A stretch of DNA of 39,398 bases from Kiritimatiellia bacterium (GTDB taxonomy: Bacteria; Verrucomicrobiota; Kiritimatiellia; CAIQIC01; Lenti-01), in NCBI GenBank assembly GCA_017540905.1, contig JAFYAC010000080.1, positions 1 through 39,398 of the forward strand. Direction: 5' to 3'. Shown here in pieces: positions 26,215 to 34,073 of this stretch (position 1 is the first letter of the stretch; each line of letters starts with the position of its first letter). The notes beneath the pieces were generated by a model, which was given only the letters and a program-made list of their open reading frames with translations, searched no databases and had not been told where the DNA came from. The position numbers were made by a program, and so were the translations under genes.

Positions 26215-26541
26215 GTGAACAAATACGAAGCCATGATCATCTTTCAGGAATCCCTGAAAGACACCGACTGCGACGAGGCCGTCGAGGCCGTCCGCGCGGA
26301 AATCGAAAAACTCGGCGGCAAGATGACCAGCGCCACCCGCCTGGGCAAGCGCGAATTCGCCCGCGAAATGAAGAAACAGCAGGGCGGCCACTACGTCCTG
26401 CTCGCCTTCCAGCTCGACGGCGCCCAGGTCGCCCCCCTGCACGCCCGCCTCAAACTCAACCCGCAGGTGTTCCGCATCCAGGTGGTGCACGCCCCTGCCG
26501 CCGCACCCGCCAAGGAACCCGCAGATGGCGTCGCTCAATAA
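26215..26541 (+). CDS. rpsF: 30S ribosomal protein bS6
   Basis: 108 residues. Opens MNKYEAMIIFQESL with the ferredoxin-like bS6 fold; TRLGKREFAREMKKQQGGHYVLLAFQ is the conserved centre. Binds the platform of the 30S subunit with bS18, encoded two genes on. The start codon is GTG, chosen because AGGAG lies 9 bp upstream and homology starts there. The last 17 bp overlap the start of ssb, a sign of translational coupling. The usual rpsF-ssb-rpsR order is kept. Confidence 0.94.
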   Translation: MNKYEAMIIFQESLKDTDCDEAVEAVRAEIEKLGGKMTSATRLGKREFAREMKKQQGGHYVLLAFQLDGAQVAPLHARLKLNPQVFRIQVVHAPAAAPAKEPADGVAQ

Positions 26542-26977
26542 AGTCTTCCTCATCGGGAACCTGACCCAGGACCCCGACCTGCGCCGCATCCCCGCCGGCA
26601 CCGCCGTCTCCACCCTGCGGCTCGCCGTCAACGAGGCCTACCTCTCCAAGGCCGGCGAGCGCGTCGAGCGCACCGTCTACGTCGACGTCGACGTCTGGGA
26701 CCGCCAGGCCGAGAACTGCCAGCAGCACCTGTCCAAAGGCTCCCCCGTCTTCATCGAGGGCCGCCTCCAGATGGACCAGTGGGAAGACCGCGAGACCCAC
26801 GTCAAGCGCTCCCGCCTCAAAGTCCGTGCCGACCGCGTCCAGTTCCTCGGCGGCCGCCGCGGCGCCGCCGGCGCACCCGCGCCCGCCCCCGCCGCCTCCG
26901 CCCCGCCGCCCCCGCAGGCCCCCGCCTACGAAGAGCCCCTCTCGAAACCCGGCGACGAAGAAGACGTCCCTTTCTAA
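26525..26977 (+). CDS. ssb: Single-stranded DNA-binding protein
   Basis: 150 residues. OB-fold: LNKVFLIGNLTQDPDLR, STLRLAVNEAY, TVYVDVDVWDRQAENCQQHLSKGSPVFIEGRL. A Pro/Ala-rich linker leads to the acidic tip DEEDVPF, the peptide that recruits repair and replication partners. Protects ssDNA at forks; the start lies inside rpsF and dnaB follows three genes later, coupling replication and ribosome genes. Confidence 0.96.
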   Translation: MASLNKVFLIGNLTQDPDLRRIPAGTAVSTLRLAVNEAYLSKAGERVERTVYVDVDVWDRQAENCQQHLSKGSPVFIEGRLQMDQWEDRETHVKRSRLKVRADRVQFLGGRRGAAGAPAPAPAASAPPPPQAPAYEEPLSKPGDEEDVPF

Positions 26978-26995
26978 ACATGGAGTAAAACCACG

Positions 26996-27238
26996 ATGAT
27001 CAAGAAAAGCAGCAAGAAACGCCCCGCCCGCGACCCGCTCGAAGAGCGCTCCCGCAAACGCAACCGCATGCTCAAGGCCGACCAGCAGGTCGATTACCGC
27101 GACTACGAATTCCTCAAGAAATTCATGACCGAGCGCGGCAAGATCCTCCCCGGCCGCATCACCGGCGCCAACGCCCACCAGCAGCGCCAGGTCAAGCGCG
27201 CCATCCGCCGCGCCCGCGTCATGGGCCTGTTGCCCTGA
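26996..27238 (+). CDS. rpsR: 30S ribosomal protein bS18
   Basis: 80 residues, strongly basic. Conserved core [34 protein letters not shown] and [13 protein letters not shown]. Pairs with bS6 on the 30S platform. 18 bp behind ssb, with a GGAG ribosome site. Confidence 0.96.
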   Translation: MIKKSSKKRPARDPLEERSRKRNRMLKADQQVDYRDYEFLKKFMTERGKILPGRITGANAHQQRQVKRAIRRARVMGLLP

Positions 27239-27301
27239 GCCGCGCCCGGACCCCATCCCATCCACACACACAACGCACCCCCGAAAGGAGCACAACCCAC
27301 C

Positions 27302-27790
27302 ATGGGCAAACCCATCGAAGTCATTCTCTTGGAAGATGTCGAAGGCCTCGGCCGCTCCGGCGACGCCTGCAAAGTCAAGGCCGGCTACGCCCGCAACTAC
27401 CTCTTCCCCCGCAAGGCCGCCGTCGTCATGACCCCCGGCACCAAGCGCCTCATCGAAAAGAAGCGCGAAGAAGCCGCCGCGCGCCTTGCCGAAGAAAAGA
27501 AGGCCGCCGAAGCCCTCCTCAAGAAACTCGAAAAAGTCACCGTCACCTGCCCCGTCAAGGCCAACGAAGACGGCCGCCTCTTCGGCTCCGTCGGCGCCCC
27601 CGAAATCCTCGCCGCCCTTGCCGCCAAGGGCATCGAGATGGACAAGAAGCAGCTCGTCATCTACGAACCCTTCAAGGCCCTCGGCGACCACGAAGTCACC
27701 CTGCACCTCCATCCCGAAGTCCACGGCCACCTCAAAGTCAAGGTCGTCGCCGAAAAGAAGGCCGAGCCGGCCCCCGAAGCCGCGGAATAA
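27302..27790 (+). CDS. rplI: 50S ribosomal protein bL9
   Basis: 162 residues. N-terminal domain EVILLEDVEGLGRSGDACKVKAGYARNYLFPRKAA, long connecting helix, C-terminal domain (LFGSVGAPEIL, HEVTLHLHPEVHGHLKVKVV) and a short Ala/Glu tail. Binds 23S rRNA near the L1 stalk. Preceded by AAAGGAG; 63 bp behind rpsR and 33 bp before dnaB. Confidence 0.95.
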   Translation: MGKPIEVILLEDVEGLGRSGDACKVKAGYARNYLFPRKAAVVMTPGTKRLIEKKREEAAARLAEEKKAAEALLKKLEKVTVTCPVKANEDGRLFGSVGAPEILAALAAKGIEMDKKQLVIYEPFKALGDHEVTLHLHPEVHGHLKVKVVAEKKAEPAPEAAE

Positions 27791-27823
27791 CCCGCCCTTC
27801 ACCCCCGCGCCAGCCCCATCACC

Positions 27824-29230
27824 ATGTCCATTCCGGACCCAACGGGACGGGAGGCTTCGGCCGCCCGTCCCGGCGCTTTGCTCCCGCCCTACAGCGAAGA
27901 AGCCGAGGCCATCGCCCTCGGGGCCGTCCTCCTCGACCCTGAGACCATGCTCGACCTCTGCCGCGTCCACCAACTCGTCCCCGAATCCTTCTACCTCAGC
28001 GGGCACCGCACCATCTACGAAGCCATGCTCGAGATGGCGGCCGCCCACCGCCCCCTCGAAATCCCGGCCCTCGTCGAACACCTCACCCAGACCGGGCGCC
28101 TCGAAGCCGCCGGCGGCGAAGACGCCCTCCTCGCCATCGTCTCCCGCGCCACCTCCGTCGCCTACGCCGAATACTACATCAAGCGCGTCTTCGAAAACCA
28201 CCTCCTCCGGCGCGTCCTCGACGCCGCCCGCGAAGTCACCGAATCCTGCTACCGCGCCGACCTCGGCGCCGAAGGCGTCCTCGAGCGCGCCGAATCCGCC
28301 TTCTTCGCCCTCTCCGAAAACCGCGCCGGCACCGAAAAACCCTGGCGCGACCTCGTAAAGCAGGAAATGGTCGAAGCCGAGCGCCTCCTTTCCGAAAAAA
28401 AGAGCCTTACCGGCATCTCCACCGGCTTCGTCGACATCGACGCCAAACTCCTCGGCATGCAAAAGAGCGACCTCCTCATCCTGGCCGCCCGTCCCTCCAT
28501 GGGCAAAACCTCCCTCGCCCTCAACATCGCCGAAAACGTCGCCACCGGCGCCCGCCGCCAGCCCGTCCGCCCCGTCGCCGTCTTCAGCCTCGAAATGTCC
28601 GCCGAAGCCCTCGTCCGCCGCATGATCTGCTGCCGCGCCCACGTCTCCGCCAAAGACCTCTCCACCGGGCGCCTCGGCGCCTCCGACCACGCCCAACTCG
28701 TCCAAGCCGCCGACGAACTCTCCCGCGCCCCCATCTACGTCGACGACACCGCCGGGCTCGAAGTCGAAGAACTCCGCTCCCGCGCCCGCCGCCTCAAACG
28801 CAAATACGGCATCGAATTCATCGTCGTCGACTACCTCCAGCTCCTCAACTGCTCCGCCCGCGCCCGCGACGGCCGCCAGCAAGAGACCGCCGCCATCTCC
28901 CAGAACCTCAAAGCCATGGCCAAGGAACTCCAGGTCCCCGTGCTTGTGCTGAGCCAATTCTCCCGCGCCCCCGAAAGCCGCGGCAAGGACGCCATCCCCA
29001 AACTCTCCGACCTGCGCGACTCCGGCGCCATCGAACAAGACGCCGACATCGTCTTCCTCCTCCGCCGACCCAGCTACTACAAAGAAGGCAAAGACAGCGA
29101 CGACCTGACCCTGGCGATCGTCGACGTCGCCAAACACCGCAACGGCCCCACCGGCGAAGTCCGCCTCAACTTCTTCGCCGACTACACCCGCTTCGACAAC
29201 CGCATCGAAGCCGCCATGCCCGACGAGTGA
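27824..29230 (+). CDS. dnaB: Replicative DNA helicase
   Basis: 468 residues. N-terminal helical domain (EEAEAIALGAVLLDPETM), linker helix, then the RecA-like motor: LTGISTGFVDIDAKLLGM, Walker A ARPSMGKTSLAL (about 222-233), VFSLEMSAEALVRRM, FIVVDYLQLL (Walker B), LSQFSRAPESR and RDSGAIEQDADIVFLLRR. Hexameric 5'-3' helicase that opens the fork and recruits DnaG. The gene is intact. It closes the housekeeping block, and degraded copies of its 3' end occur at 33944-34036 and 35472-35602, which makes the 3' end look like a recombination or insertion point. Confidence 0.96.
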   Translation: MSIPDPTGREASAARPGALLPPYSEEAEAIALGAVLLDPETMLDLCRVHQLVPESFYLSGHRTIYEAMLEMAAAHRPLEIPALVEHLTQTGRLEAAGGEDALLAIVSRATSVAYAEYYIKRVFENHLLRRVLDAAREVTESCYRADLGAEGVLERAESAFFALSENRAGTEKPWRDLVKQEMVEAERLLSEKKSLTGISTGFVDIDAKLLGMQKSDLLILAARPSMGKTSLALNIAENVATGARRQPVRPVAVFSLEMSAEALVRRMICCRAHVSAKDLSTGRLGASDHAQLVQAADELSRAPIYVDDTAGLEVEELRSRARRLKRKYGIEFIVVDYLQLLNCSARARDGRQQETAAISQNLKAMAKELQVPVLVLSQFSRAPESRGKDAIPKLSDLRDSGAIEQDADIVFLLRRPSYYKEGKDSDDLTLAIVDVAKHRNGPTGEVRLNFFADYTRFDNRIEAAMPDE

Positions 29231-29282
29231 GAAGGCGAGGGGGGCTGTATCCGACCATGCGTGAAAGTGAATAGAGCGGGAT

Positions 29283-30317
29283 ATGAAGAAGACCCCCAAA
29301 ACCACTGCCTTGGCGATTCATCCCGACCAGAGGCTGGATGCTCTCGCCGACAGCATCGTGCAGGTCGTGAGAGAAGCTCGTGCTTCCGTCGCCAAACACG
29401 TCAACACTGCCATGGTTTCCGCCTACTGGCTCATCGGCCGGCACATCGTGGAGTTCGAGCAAGGCGGCAACGCAAGAGCCCAATACGGTTCCGGACTGCT
29501 CACGAACTTCTCGCACGTGCTTTCGCTCAAACTCGGCAGGGGCTTCAGCCGCCCCAACCTCAACAACATGCGCAAGTTTTACCTCGCCTACCCGAATTGT
29601 CAGAACGTTTCTGACAAATTGAACTGGTCGCAAATCTGCGAGCTGATCACGGTTTCCGATCCGCTGGAACGCAGTTTCTACGAGAAAGAGTGCGTGAGGG
29701 AGGGATGGGATGTCCTTGCCCTGCGCCGGCAGATGGATTCCGGGCTGTTCCTCCGGCTTGCGGCAAGCAGGGACAAGGAGGGCATTCTCGAGTTGGCCCG
29801 GCAGGGGGTCATTGTCCGCCAGCCGGAGGACATCGTGAAGGACACCTACACGCTCGAATTCCTCGGCTTGCCGGAGACGGAACGTTACTCCGAAAGCGAC
29901 CTCGAGCAACGGCTCATGGACAACCTCCAGACGTTTCTGCTCGAACTCGGCAAGGGCTTCGCATTCGTCGGGCGCCAGTATCCAATCACGGTGAACAACG
30001 TCCATTACCGGGTTGATCTCGTCTTCTACCACCGCATCCTCAAGTGCTTCGTCCTCATCGACTTGAAGAAGAACTCCGTGAAGCACGAGGACATCGGGCA
30101 GATGAACATGTACATGGGGTATTTTGCCAAGGAGGAAAGCGCCCCCGACGACAATCCTCCCGTCGGCATCATCCTGAGCCGGCACAAGGATGAACTGCTG
30201 GTGGAATACGCGACATACGGCATGGACGCGAACTTGTTCGTCTCGAAATACGAACTGTATCTGCCCAACCGGGACGAGCTCTTGAAATTGGTCAACGGCA
30301 TCCTGGCCGGTGGCTGA
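29283..30317 (+). CDS. YhcG-like PD-(D/E)XK nuclease (DUF1016)
   Basis: 344 residues, the usual family length. The N-terminal DUF1016_N helical part has AYWLIGRHIVEFEQGG, AQYGSGLL, GRGFSRPNLNNMRKFY and WSQICELITV; the C-terminal part is a PD-(D/E)XK fold with D245 (YRVDLVFYH), D260-x-K262 (LIDLKK) and GQMNMYMGYF. The family is frequent in accessory islands; in some genomes it is linked with restriction or conflict systems, but its role is not settled. No partner gene of a restriction system is next to it. It starts 52 bp after dnaB, and its 3' end converges on a VapB-like gene and appears to have cut off the toxin partner of that gene. Confidence 0.88.
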   Translation: MKKTPKTTALAIHPDQRLDALADSIVQVVREARASVAKHVNTAMVSAYWLIGRHIVEFEQGGNARAQYGSGLLTNFSHVLSLKLGRGFSRPNLNNMRKFYLAYPNCQNVSDKLNWSQICELITVSDPLERSFYEKECVREGWDVLALRRQMDSGLFLRLAASRDKEGILELARQGVIVRQPEDIVKDTYTLEFLGLPETERYSESDLEQRLMDNLQTFLLELGKGFAFVGRQYPITVNNVHYRVDLVFYHRILKCFVLIDLKKNSVKHEDIGQMNMYMGYFAKEESAPDDNPPVGIILSRHKDELLVEYATYGMDANLFVSKYELYLPNRDELLKLVNGILAGG

Positions 30318-30364
30318 ACGGGCACGAGCCCCTCCACCGGCACGGCCGTATCAAATACCAGCAA
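30318..30364 (-). pseudogene. Possible remnant of a VapC (PIN) toxin start
   Basis: On the minus strand a TTG start overlapping the end of the antitoxin gene by 14 bp would read LLVFDTAV, which resembles the first strand of a PIN domain with its first acidic residue. After about ten codons the frame runs into the 3' end of the YhcG-like gene. Too short to be sure. Confidence 0.3.
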
Positions 30365-30596
30365 AATGCCTCGGTGCGCGGATGTCCCTGACCCACGCCT
30401 CCGGATCGGCCATGTCCTCGCGGTCCTTCCACATCCCGCACATGGGCAAATCACCGAACCGCTCCACGGGGCGCTCCTCGCCGAGCCAGGCCTCGAACAC
30501 ATCCACGGCCACCTCGTCCACGGCGCGACCGACCCTGGCGCACTTCTCGCGCACCTTTGCTTCCACCGCCTCCGGCATCTCAATTACCAAGCTCAT
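30351..30596 (-). CDS. VapB-like antitoxin
   Basis: 81 residues starting MSLVIEMPEAVEAKVREKCARVGRAVDEVAVDVFEAWL, a ribbon-helix-helix-like or short DNA-binding start, followed by a tail CGMWKDREDMADPEAWVRDIRAPRHFAG of the kind that wraps the active site of a PIN toxin. The product would bind operator DNA and neutralise a toxin. The toxin gene that should follow is missing beyond about ten codons (see 30318-30364), so this looks like an orphan antitoxin. A convincing promoter ends 6 bp before the ATG, with no Shine-Dalgarno needed if the transcript is leaderless. Confidence 0.6.
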   Translation of the reverse strand: MSLVIEMPEAVEAKVREKCARVGRAVDEVAVDVFEAWLGEERPVERFGDLPMCGMWKDREDMADPEAWVRDIRAPRHFAGI

Positions 30597-30602
30597 ACTC
30601 CA

Positions 30603-30631
30603 ACCATACCTCCCACCCACTCCCCCGTCAA
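30603..30631 (-). promoter_or_regulatory. Promoter of the VapB-like gene
   Basis: Minus strand TTGACG (30626-30631), 17 bp, TATGGT (30603-30608), then 6 bp to the ATG. One of the clearest promoter matches in the window. The remaining gene-free stretch up to 31087 holds pyrimidine-rich heptads near 30741-30765, a hairpin AGGCGCGC/GCGCGCCT at 30954-30973 and an inverted repeat GGGAAGAGG/CCTCTTCCC around 31022-31056. Confidence 0.6.
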
Positions 30632-31087
30632 CCCGCCTGCCCGCTCCCCGTCCACTCCTTGTCCCCCTCCCTGTCGGACCGCGGGCGGCCCGCCCGCTCT
30701 CCCATCCACTTCCCGCCCGCGGGGCGCACCGCACTTTTTCCTTCTTCCTCCTTACTTCTTCCTTGCGCCCGGAGGGCGCATGGCGCATCCTCCCTCCAGA
30801 CAGCCGCCTGCGCGGGCGGAGCAAGCAACCAACTCGAACCACACGGAAACAACACAGCCGAAATAAATCATCAATAGTCCATCAGCTTTCTGCATCGCAG
30901 TCGTTTTAGCTGAATCGTCAGACCATTCACACGAGCGGCACGTGCAAAAAGGCGCGCAAATGCGCGCGCCTCTTTCCGTGTTTTCGTAAAAGGCATTCTG
31001 ACGAGCCTAGCTAAAGGGTGCGGGAAGAGGCCCTTTTCATGGCAACCTCTTCCCGACAGGGAGCCGGACGGGAAGGAACGGAAGAAC

Positions 31088-31729
31088 ATGAATAATACGA
31101 CCGACATTGATTTTTTCTGCCCTTACTGCACACAGAAACTCAATGGCCCCGCTGATTTGGCAGGACAGACAGTAACTTGCCCTGTTTGCAACAAGAGCTT
31201 TGATATTCCTGTTGGAATCATCGAGACCACCACCACCATCTCCAAACCCTTTCCTCCCTTCATCACCCCCCTCAACGGCGAGGAACTCCTGTCCGTCACA
31301 CGGCCTTCTTGGTTGTACTTTCTGGGCAAATACATCCTCGGATTTCTGTGTCTCCTGATAGGAATCATTTGTGCTGCTATAGGGGCAAAAACCCAATCGC
31401 CCATCGGTGTACTTACCCTTCTCGCATTTTTCGGGTTTTTCTACTTGTTGTGGACAACGGTGAAAATGCTCATCTTCAACCATTCCTATCTCTATGTCAT
31501 GACGAACCTCCGTGTCATGGCCAAGAAAGGACTTTTCTCAGTTGCCACGAGTGAGGTACGGATTTCCGACATTCGCGGAGCCAACCTTCGTCAGGGCATC
31601 GTGGAGCGCATATTTGATGTCGGCTCGATTGCCATTGGTTCAGCCGCAACGGCCGGAACCGAGGTCGTTTTCAAAGGCATTCGGAAACCGCGTCACTTTC
31701 TTGCCTTGATTAATTCCCAACGCAAATAA
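31088..31729 (+). CDS. Zinc-ribbon, two-TM membrane protein with bacterial PH domain
   Basis: 213 residues. An N-terminal zinc ribbon (CPYC at 11-14, CPVC at 31-34), a linker, two membrane spans (about 78-100 and 106-128), then a bPH_2/YdbS-like module: YLYVMTNLRVMAKKGLFSVATSEVRISDIRGANLRQGIVERIF and DVGSIAIGSAA. Proteins of this type sit in the inner membrane with the PH-like domain on one face; the function is unknown. Shine-Dalgarno GGAACGG. G+C is visibly lower than in the housekeeping genes, as in the next gene, so both may have been acquired together. Confidence 0.75.
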   Translation: MNNTTDIDFFCPYCTQKLNGPADLAGQTVTCPVCNKSFDIPVGIIETTTTISKPFPPFITPLNGEELLSVTRPSWLYFLGKYILGFLCLLIGIICAAIGAKTQSPIGVLTLLAFFGFFYLLWTTVKMLIFNHSYLYVMTNLRVMAKKGLFSVATSEVRISDIRGANLRQGIVERIFDVGSIAIGSAATAGTEVVFKGIRKPRHFLALINSQRK

Positions 31730-31876
31730 TAATGGTTGCCGGGTTCGCCGGGCAGAGTTGTCCGCCCTGCGCCCTTGAAAAAGTTGTCCCGAGTTGTCCA
31801 AGTTGTCTCCTTCATCACCCAAAAGAGATCCGGCCCCGTTTTCCACGTCCCCTTTTCCCAACACTAGGAGTTCACG

Positions 31877-33064
31877 ATGAAAACCATTCAATTGTTTCTC
31901 GCCTGTTCACTTGTTGCCCTATCGGCATTCGCGAGCCTTGTCGAAGATCGCCTTTCCTCCATTACAATCGATCATCTCGGCTTCTTCCATACGCCGTTCA
32001 GCCAGGCTTTTTCTCAACTCAAAACCAGCGTCAACCAAGAATCGCCCGAAAAGCCTGTCGATTTCTTCCTTCGTCTTGGCTCCGGCTCGGAAGATACAAT
32101 GCCACCAGTAACTCTTACCATCCGCCACCAATCAGCCAAACAAGCCGTCGAAGCCTTTGCCGAAGCGAATAAGCTCTCTTGCCGTTACGTGGGCAATGCC
32201 GTGATTATGACAATAGAAACGAAGACACCTGTTGACAAGAAAACCGGCCCTGGCGATGCCTCCCTTGGTGCGGGTGACAATTCCGAAACCTTGACAATCC
32301 ACCTTGCGGATGGGACTACTTTGGAAAACTGTAAATTGATCCGGGTTGACGCCGACGGAGTCGTCATTGACAACGGTGCTGGCTACACCCGAATCCCTCC
32401 GACCAACCTGTCAGCTGAAGATCAAATCAAGTTCAAATGCAACGCAGAAGAATATCGCACACGGACAATGATAGCCAACAGCCGTGATTTTATCCGCAAA
32501 AATTTTCACACAACGCGAGACGGGAAACAAGGCCAAGTGGCATTCTTTGCAAATGGAACAAGCATCTCCGACAATTTCGTCATTTATTTTACGCTCGAAA
32601 AGGGGCACGCCCCCCATTTGTGGCTTCGAACCAATTACAAAGGCTCCGAGACTATCAATTATTCGGACATCATCATCCTTGTCGACTCGAAACATCGCGT
32701 TGTTCTGGAAGTCCCTTTCGACAACAAGAAAATAGATTACGGAATTGATCGGACGTCGGTGTATGTGCATGGAGGATCACCGCTCGGAGGAGTGCATGGA
32801 CGAGAGTATTCATATAGCATCCCCAAGAATATTCCCTACACTAAGGAATGGGCGGACTTACACATTTTACGCGCACGGCTTGATAGCATAAAGAGTGCAC
32901 AGTCAATACAAGTGAGGCTTTCCGGAGACAAAAATAAAGATTTTTCCCTGACAGCAGGACAAAATCAAGCCGTCAAGCAAGTCCTTACCGCATATGACAT
33001 CCTTGCCGCTCTGAATAAAAAAGATCCTTCTGGCGATTTGGTGAAAATGCTTTTCCAGCGTTGA
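31877..33064 (+). CDS. Exported protein with STN/secretin-N-like segment, function unknown
   Basis: 395 residues. Signal peptide MKTIQLFLACSLVALSAFA. Residues ~75-115 (VTLTIRHQSAKQAVEAFAEANKLSCRYVGNAVIMT) resemble the short STN or secretin-N fold, seen in TonB receptors and secretins. Next comes ETLTIHLADGTTLENCKLIRVDADGVVIDNGAGYTRIPPTNL, a segment frequent in exported proteins of this bacterial group. The C-terminal half (DFIRKNF onwards) is beta-rich and unrecognised. TAGGAG Shine-Dalgarno 6 bp before the ATG. It shares strand and low G+C with the preceding gene, 147 bp away; the gap contains AGTTGTCC-type tandem repeats (31785-31812). Confidence 0.6.
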   Translation: MKTIQLFLACSLVALSAFASLVEDRLSSITIDHLGFFHTPFSQAFSQLKTSVNQESPEKPVDFFLRLGSGSEDTMPPVTLTIRHQSAKQAVEAFAEANKLSCRYVGNAVIMTIETKTPVDKKTGPGDASLGAGDNSETLTIHLADGTTLENCKLIRVDADGVVIDNGAGYTRIPPTNLSAEDQIKFKCNAEEYRTRTMIANSRDFIRKNFHTTRDGKQGQVAFFANGTSISDNFVIYFTLEKGHAPHLWLRTNYKGSETINYSDIIILVDSKHRVVLEVPFDNKKIDYGIDRTSVYVHGGSPLGGVHGREYSYSIPKNIPYTKEWADLHILRARLDSIKSAQSIQVRLSGDKNKDFSLTAGQNQAVKQVLTAYDILAALNKKDPSGDLVKMLFQR

Positions 33065-33793
33065 AATGAAAAGGGGCGGGGATTAACGGGACAGACCTCC
33101 GTAAAAGAACACCTGTTTCTAAATGTCCCTGCGGCACCCTAGCCCACCCCCAGTCCCTTTCAATGTCCGCGAAGCGGTTTTCATGCTTTTCAATGTAGAT
33201 TCCTTCCCCCTCCAAGCCATTCAAGTCCGCGCAACGGCATTCGAGACATTCTTGTAGATTCCCTCCTCCCACCCCCCTCCCGCTCTCCTTCCCTCCCTCT
33301 TTGTGCCCTTTGTGTCCTTTGCGGCTGAAATCCCTCCCCCATCCCTCCCTCGCTCCTCCCACAGAAGAGTTGTCCAAGTTGCCTTCTCGCTGAATTGTCC
33401 TCCCTCCCGCCTCCCTCTCGCCTCCCTTCCCGCAACTTTGTCCCCCTTTGTCCTGTTTGTCTTTTTCTCCCCTCCCGCTCTCCATCCGCAAGAGCGCGGC
33501 AAGATGCCGCACCCCCGGAAGTGGCGCGTGACCTTCTGGAGAAGCAGCGCGTGACTTCCGGAGGTGCGGCTTCCAGCCATACCGCTTGGATGTGAGATTA
33601 CAGAAAACATTGGCCTTTTCGCTTGTTTTCCTCTTTCCCGGCGCCCCGCGGGCGGGACGCCCGCGCTCCCAGCCGCCGCCCGGTTGGGCGGCGCACCTTG
33701 AAAAAAAGTTGTCCCAAGTTGTCCGAGTTGTCTCTTTTCCAAAATGGTCGGAATTGGTCGCCATTGTCCGAGCAAACACCTCTCCAGAAAAAG
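33065..33793. other. Gene-free, repeat-rich stretch
   Basis: No credible gene. It holds an imperfect ~44-bp duplication (33158-33202 and 33219-33261, both ending TGTAGATTCC), long pyrimidine-rich runs, TTTGTCC/AGTTGTCC tandem motifs (33366-33450 and 33712-33735), an inverted REP element (33494-33576) and a GC hairpin (33640-33665). An orphan promoter-like pair on the minus strand (TTGAAA, 16 bp, TAGGGT at 33136-33163) faces no gene. Confidence 0.7.
33494..33576. repeat. REP/BIME-like element, copy 5 (inverted)
   Basis: GCGGCAAGATGCCGC hairpin, GCACCCCCGGAAGT, a ~25-bp core, ACTTCCGGAGGTGC and the start of the GGAAGCC-type hairpin. Reverse orientation relative to copies 1-4. Confidence 0.75.
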
Positions 33794-33895
33794 TTTTCCA
33801 ATCATTGGAAAACACACGAAAATTTTTTCCAATCATTGGAAAATCCGGCCCATTTTTTCCAACCATTGGAAAAATATTTTCCAATCATTGGAAAA
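33794..33895. repeat. Array of four 19-bp palindromes (array 2, inverted)
   Basis: TTTTCCAATCATTGGAAAA at 33794-33812, 33825-33843 and 33877-33895, with a variant (AACC centre) at 33855-33873. Start spacings are 31, 30 and 22 bp: exactly the reverse of array 1 at 16895, with the variant unit in the corresponding place and a similar linker (AATTTTTCG-like). The arrays are therefore copies of one 102-bp element. Confidence 0.9.
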
Positions 33896-33943
33896 CCGCA
33901 CTCCCCCGCCGGGCCACCGGATTGTGCAAAAACCGAGCCGGGA

Positions 33944-34036
33944 TCGACGGCCCCCACCGGCGAAGTCTGCCTCGACTGCTTCGCCGACCGCACCCGCTTC
34001 GACAACCGCATCGAAGCCGCCGGCGTCGGCGACGAA
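33944..34036 (+). pseudogene. Degraded copy of the dnaB 3' end (copy 1)
   Basis: Matches 29139-29230 of dnaB; in frame it still reads PTGEVCLDCFADRTRFDNRIEAA (dnaB: PTGEVRLNFFADYTRFDNRIEAA). Same strand as dnaB. A 20-bp core (33995-34014) is identical to dnaB 29189-29208. It lies 38 bp from the end of the AAA_14 ATPase gene. Confidence 0.85.
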
Positions 34037-34073
34037 TGGCCCGCCTGGGGGAAAGCCCCTCCCAGGCGCGCCT

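Noticed and set aside
30871-31107. Minus-strand 78-codon frame
   Set aside because: Covers a hairpin and the start of the zinc-ribbon gene; no Shine-Dalgarno, promoter or recognisable motif.
31785-31812. Regulatory repeat controlling the 31877 gene
   Set aside because: The same AGTTGTCC words recur in gene-free DNA at 33366 and 33712, so they look like dispersed repeats rather than a dedicated operator.
33136-33163. Minus-strand promoter TTGAAA-16-TAGGGT
   Set aside because: Good-looking boxes but it points into the end of a convergent gene with no start codon behind it; perhaps a fossil of a lost gene.
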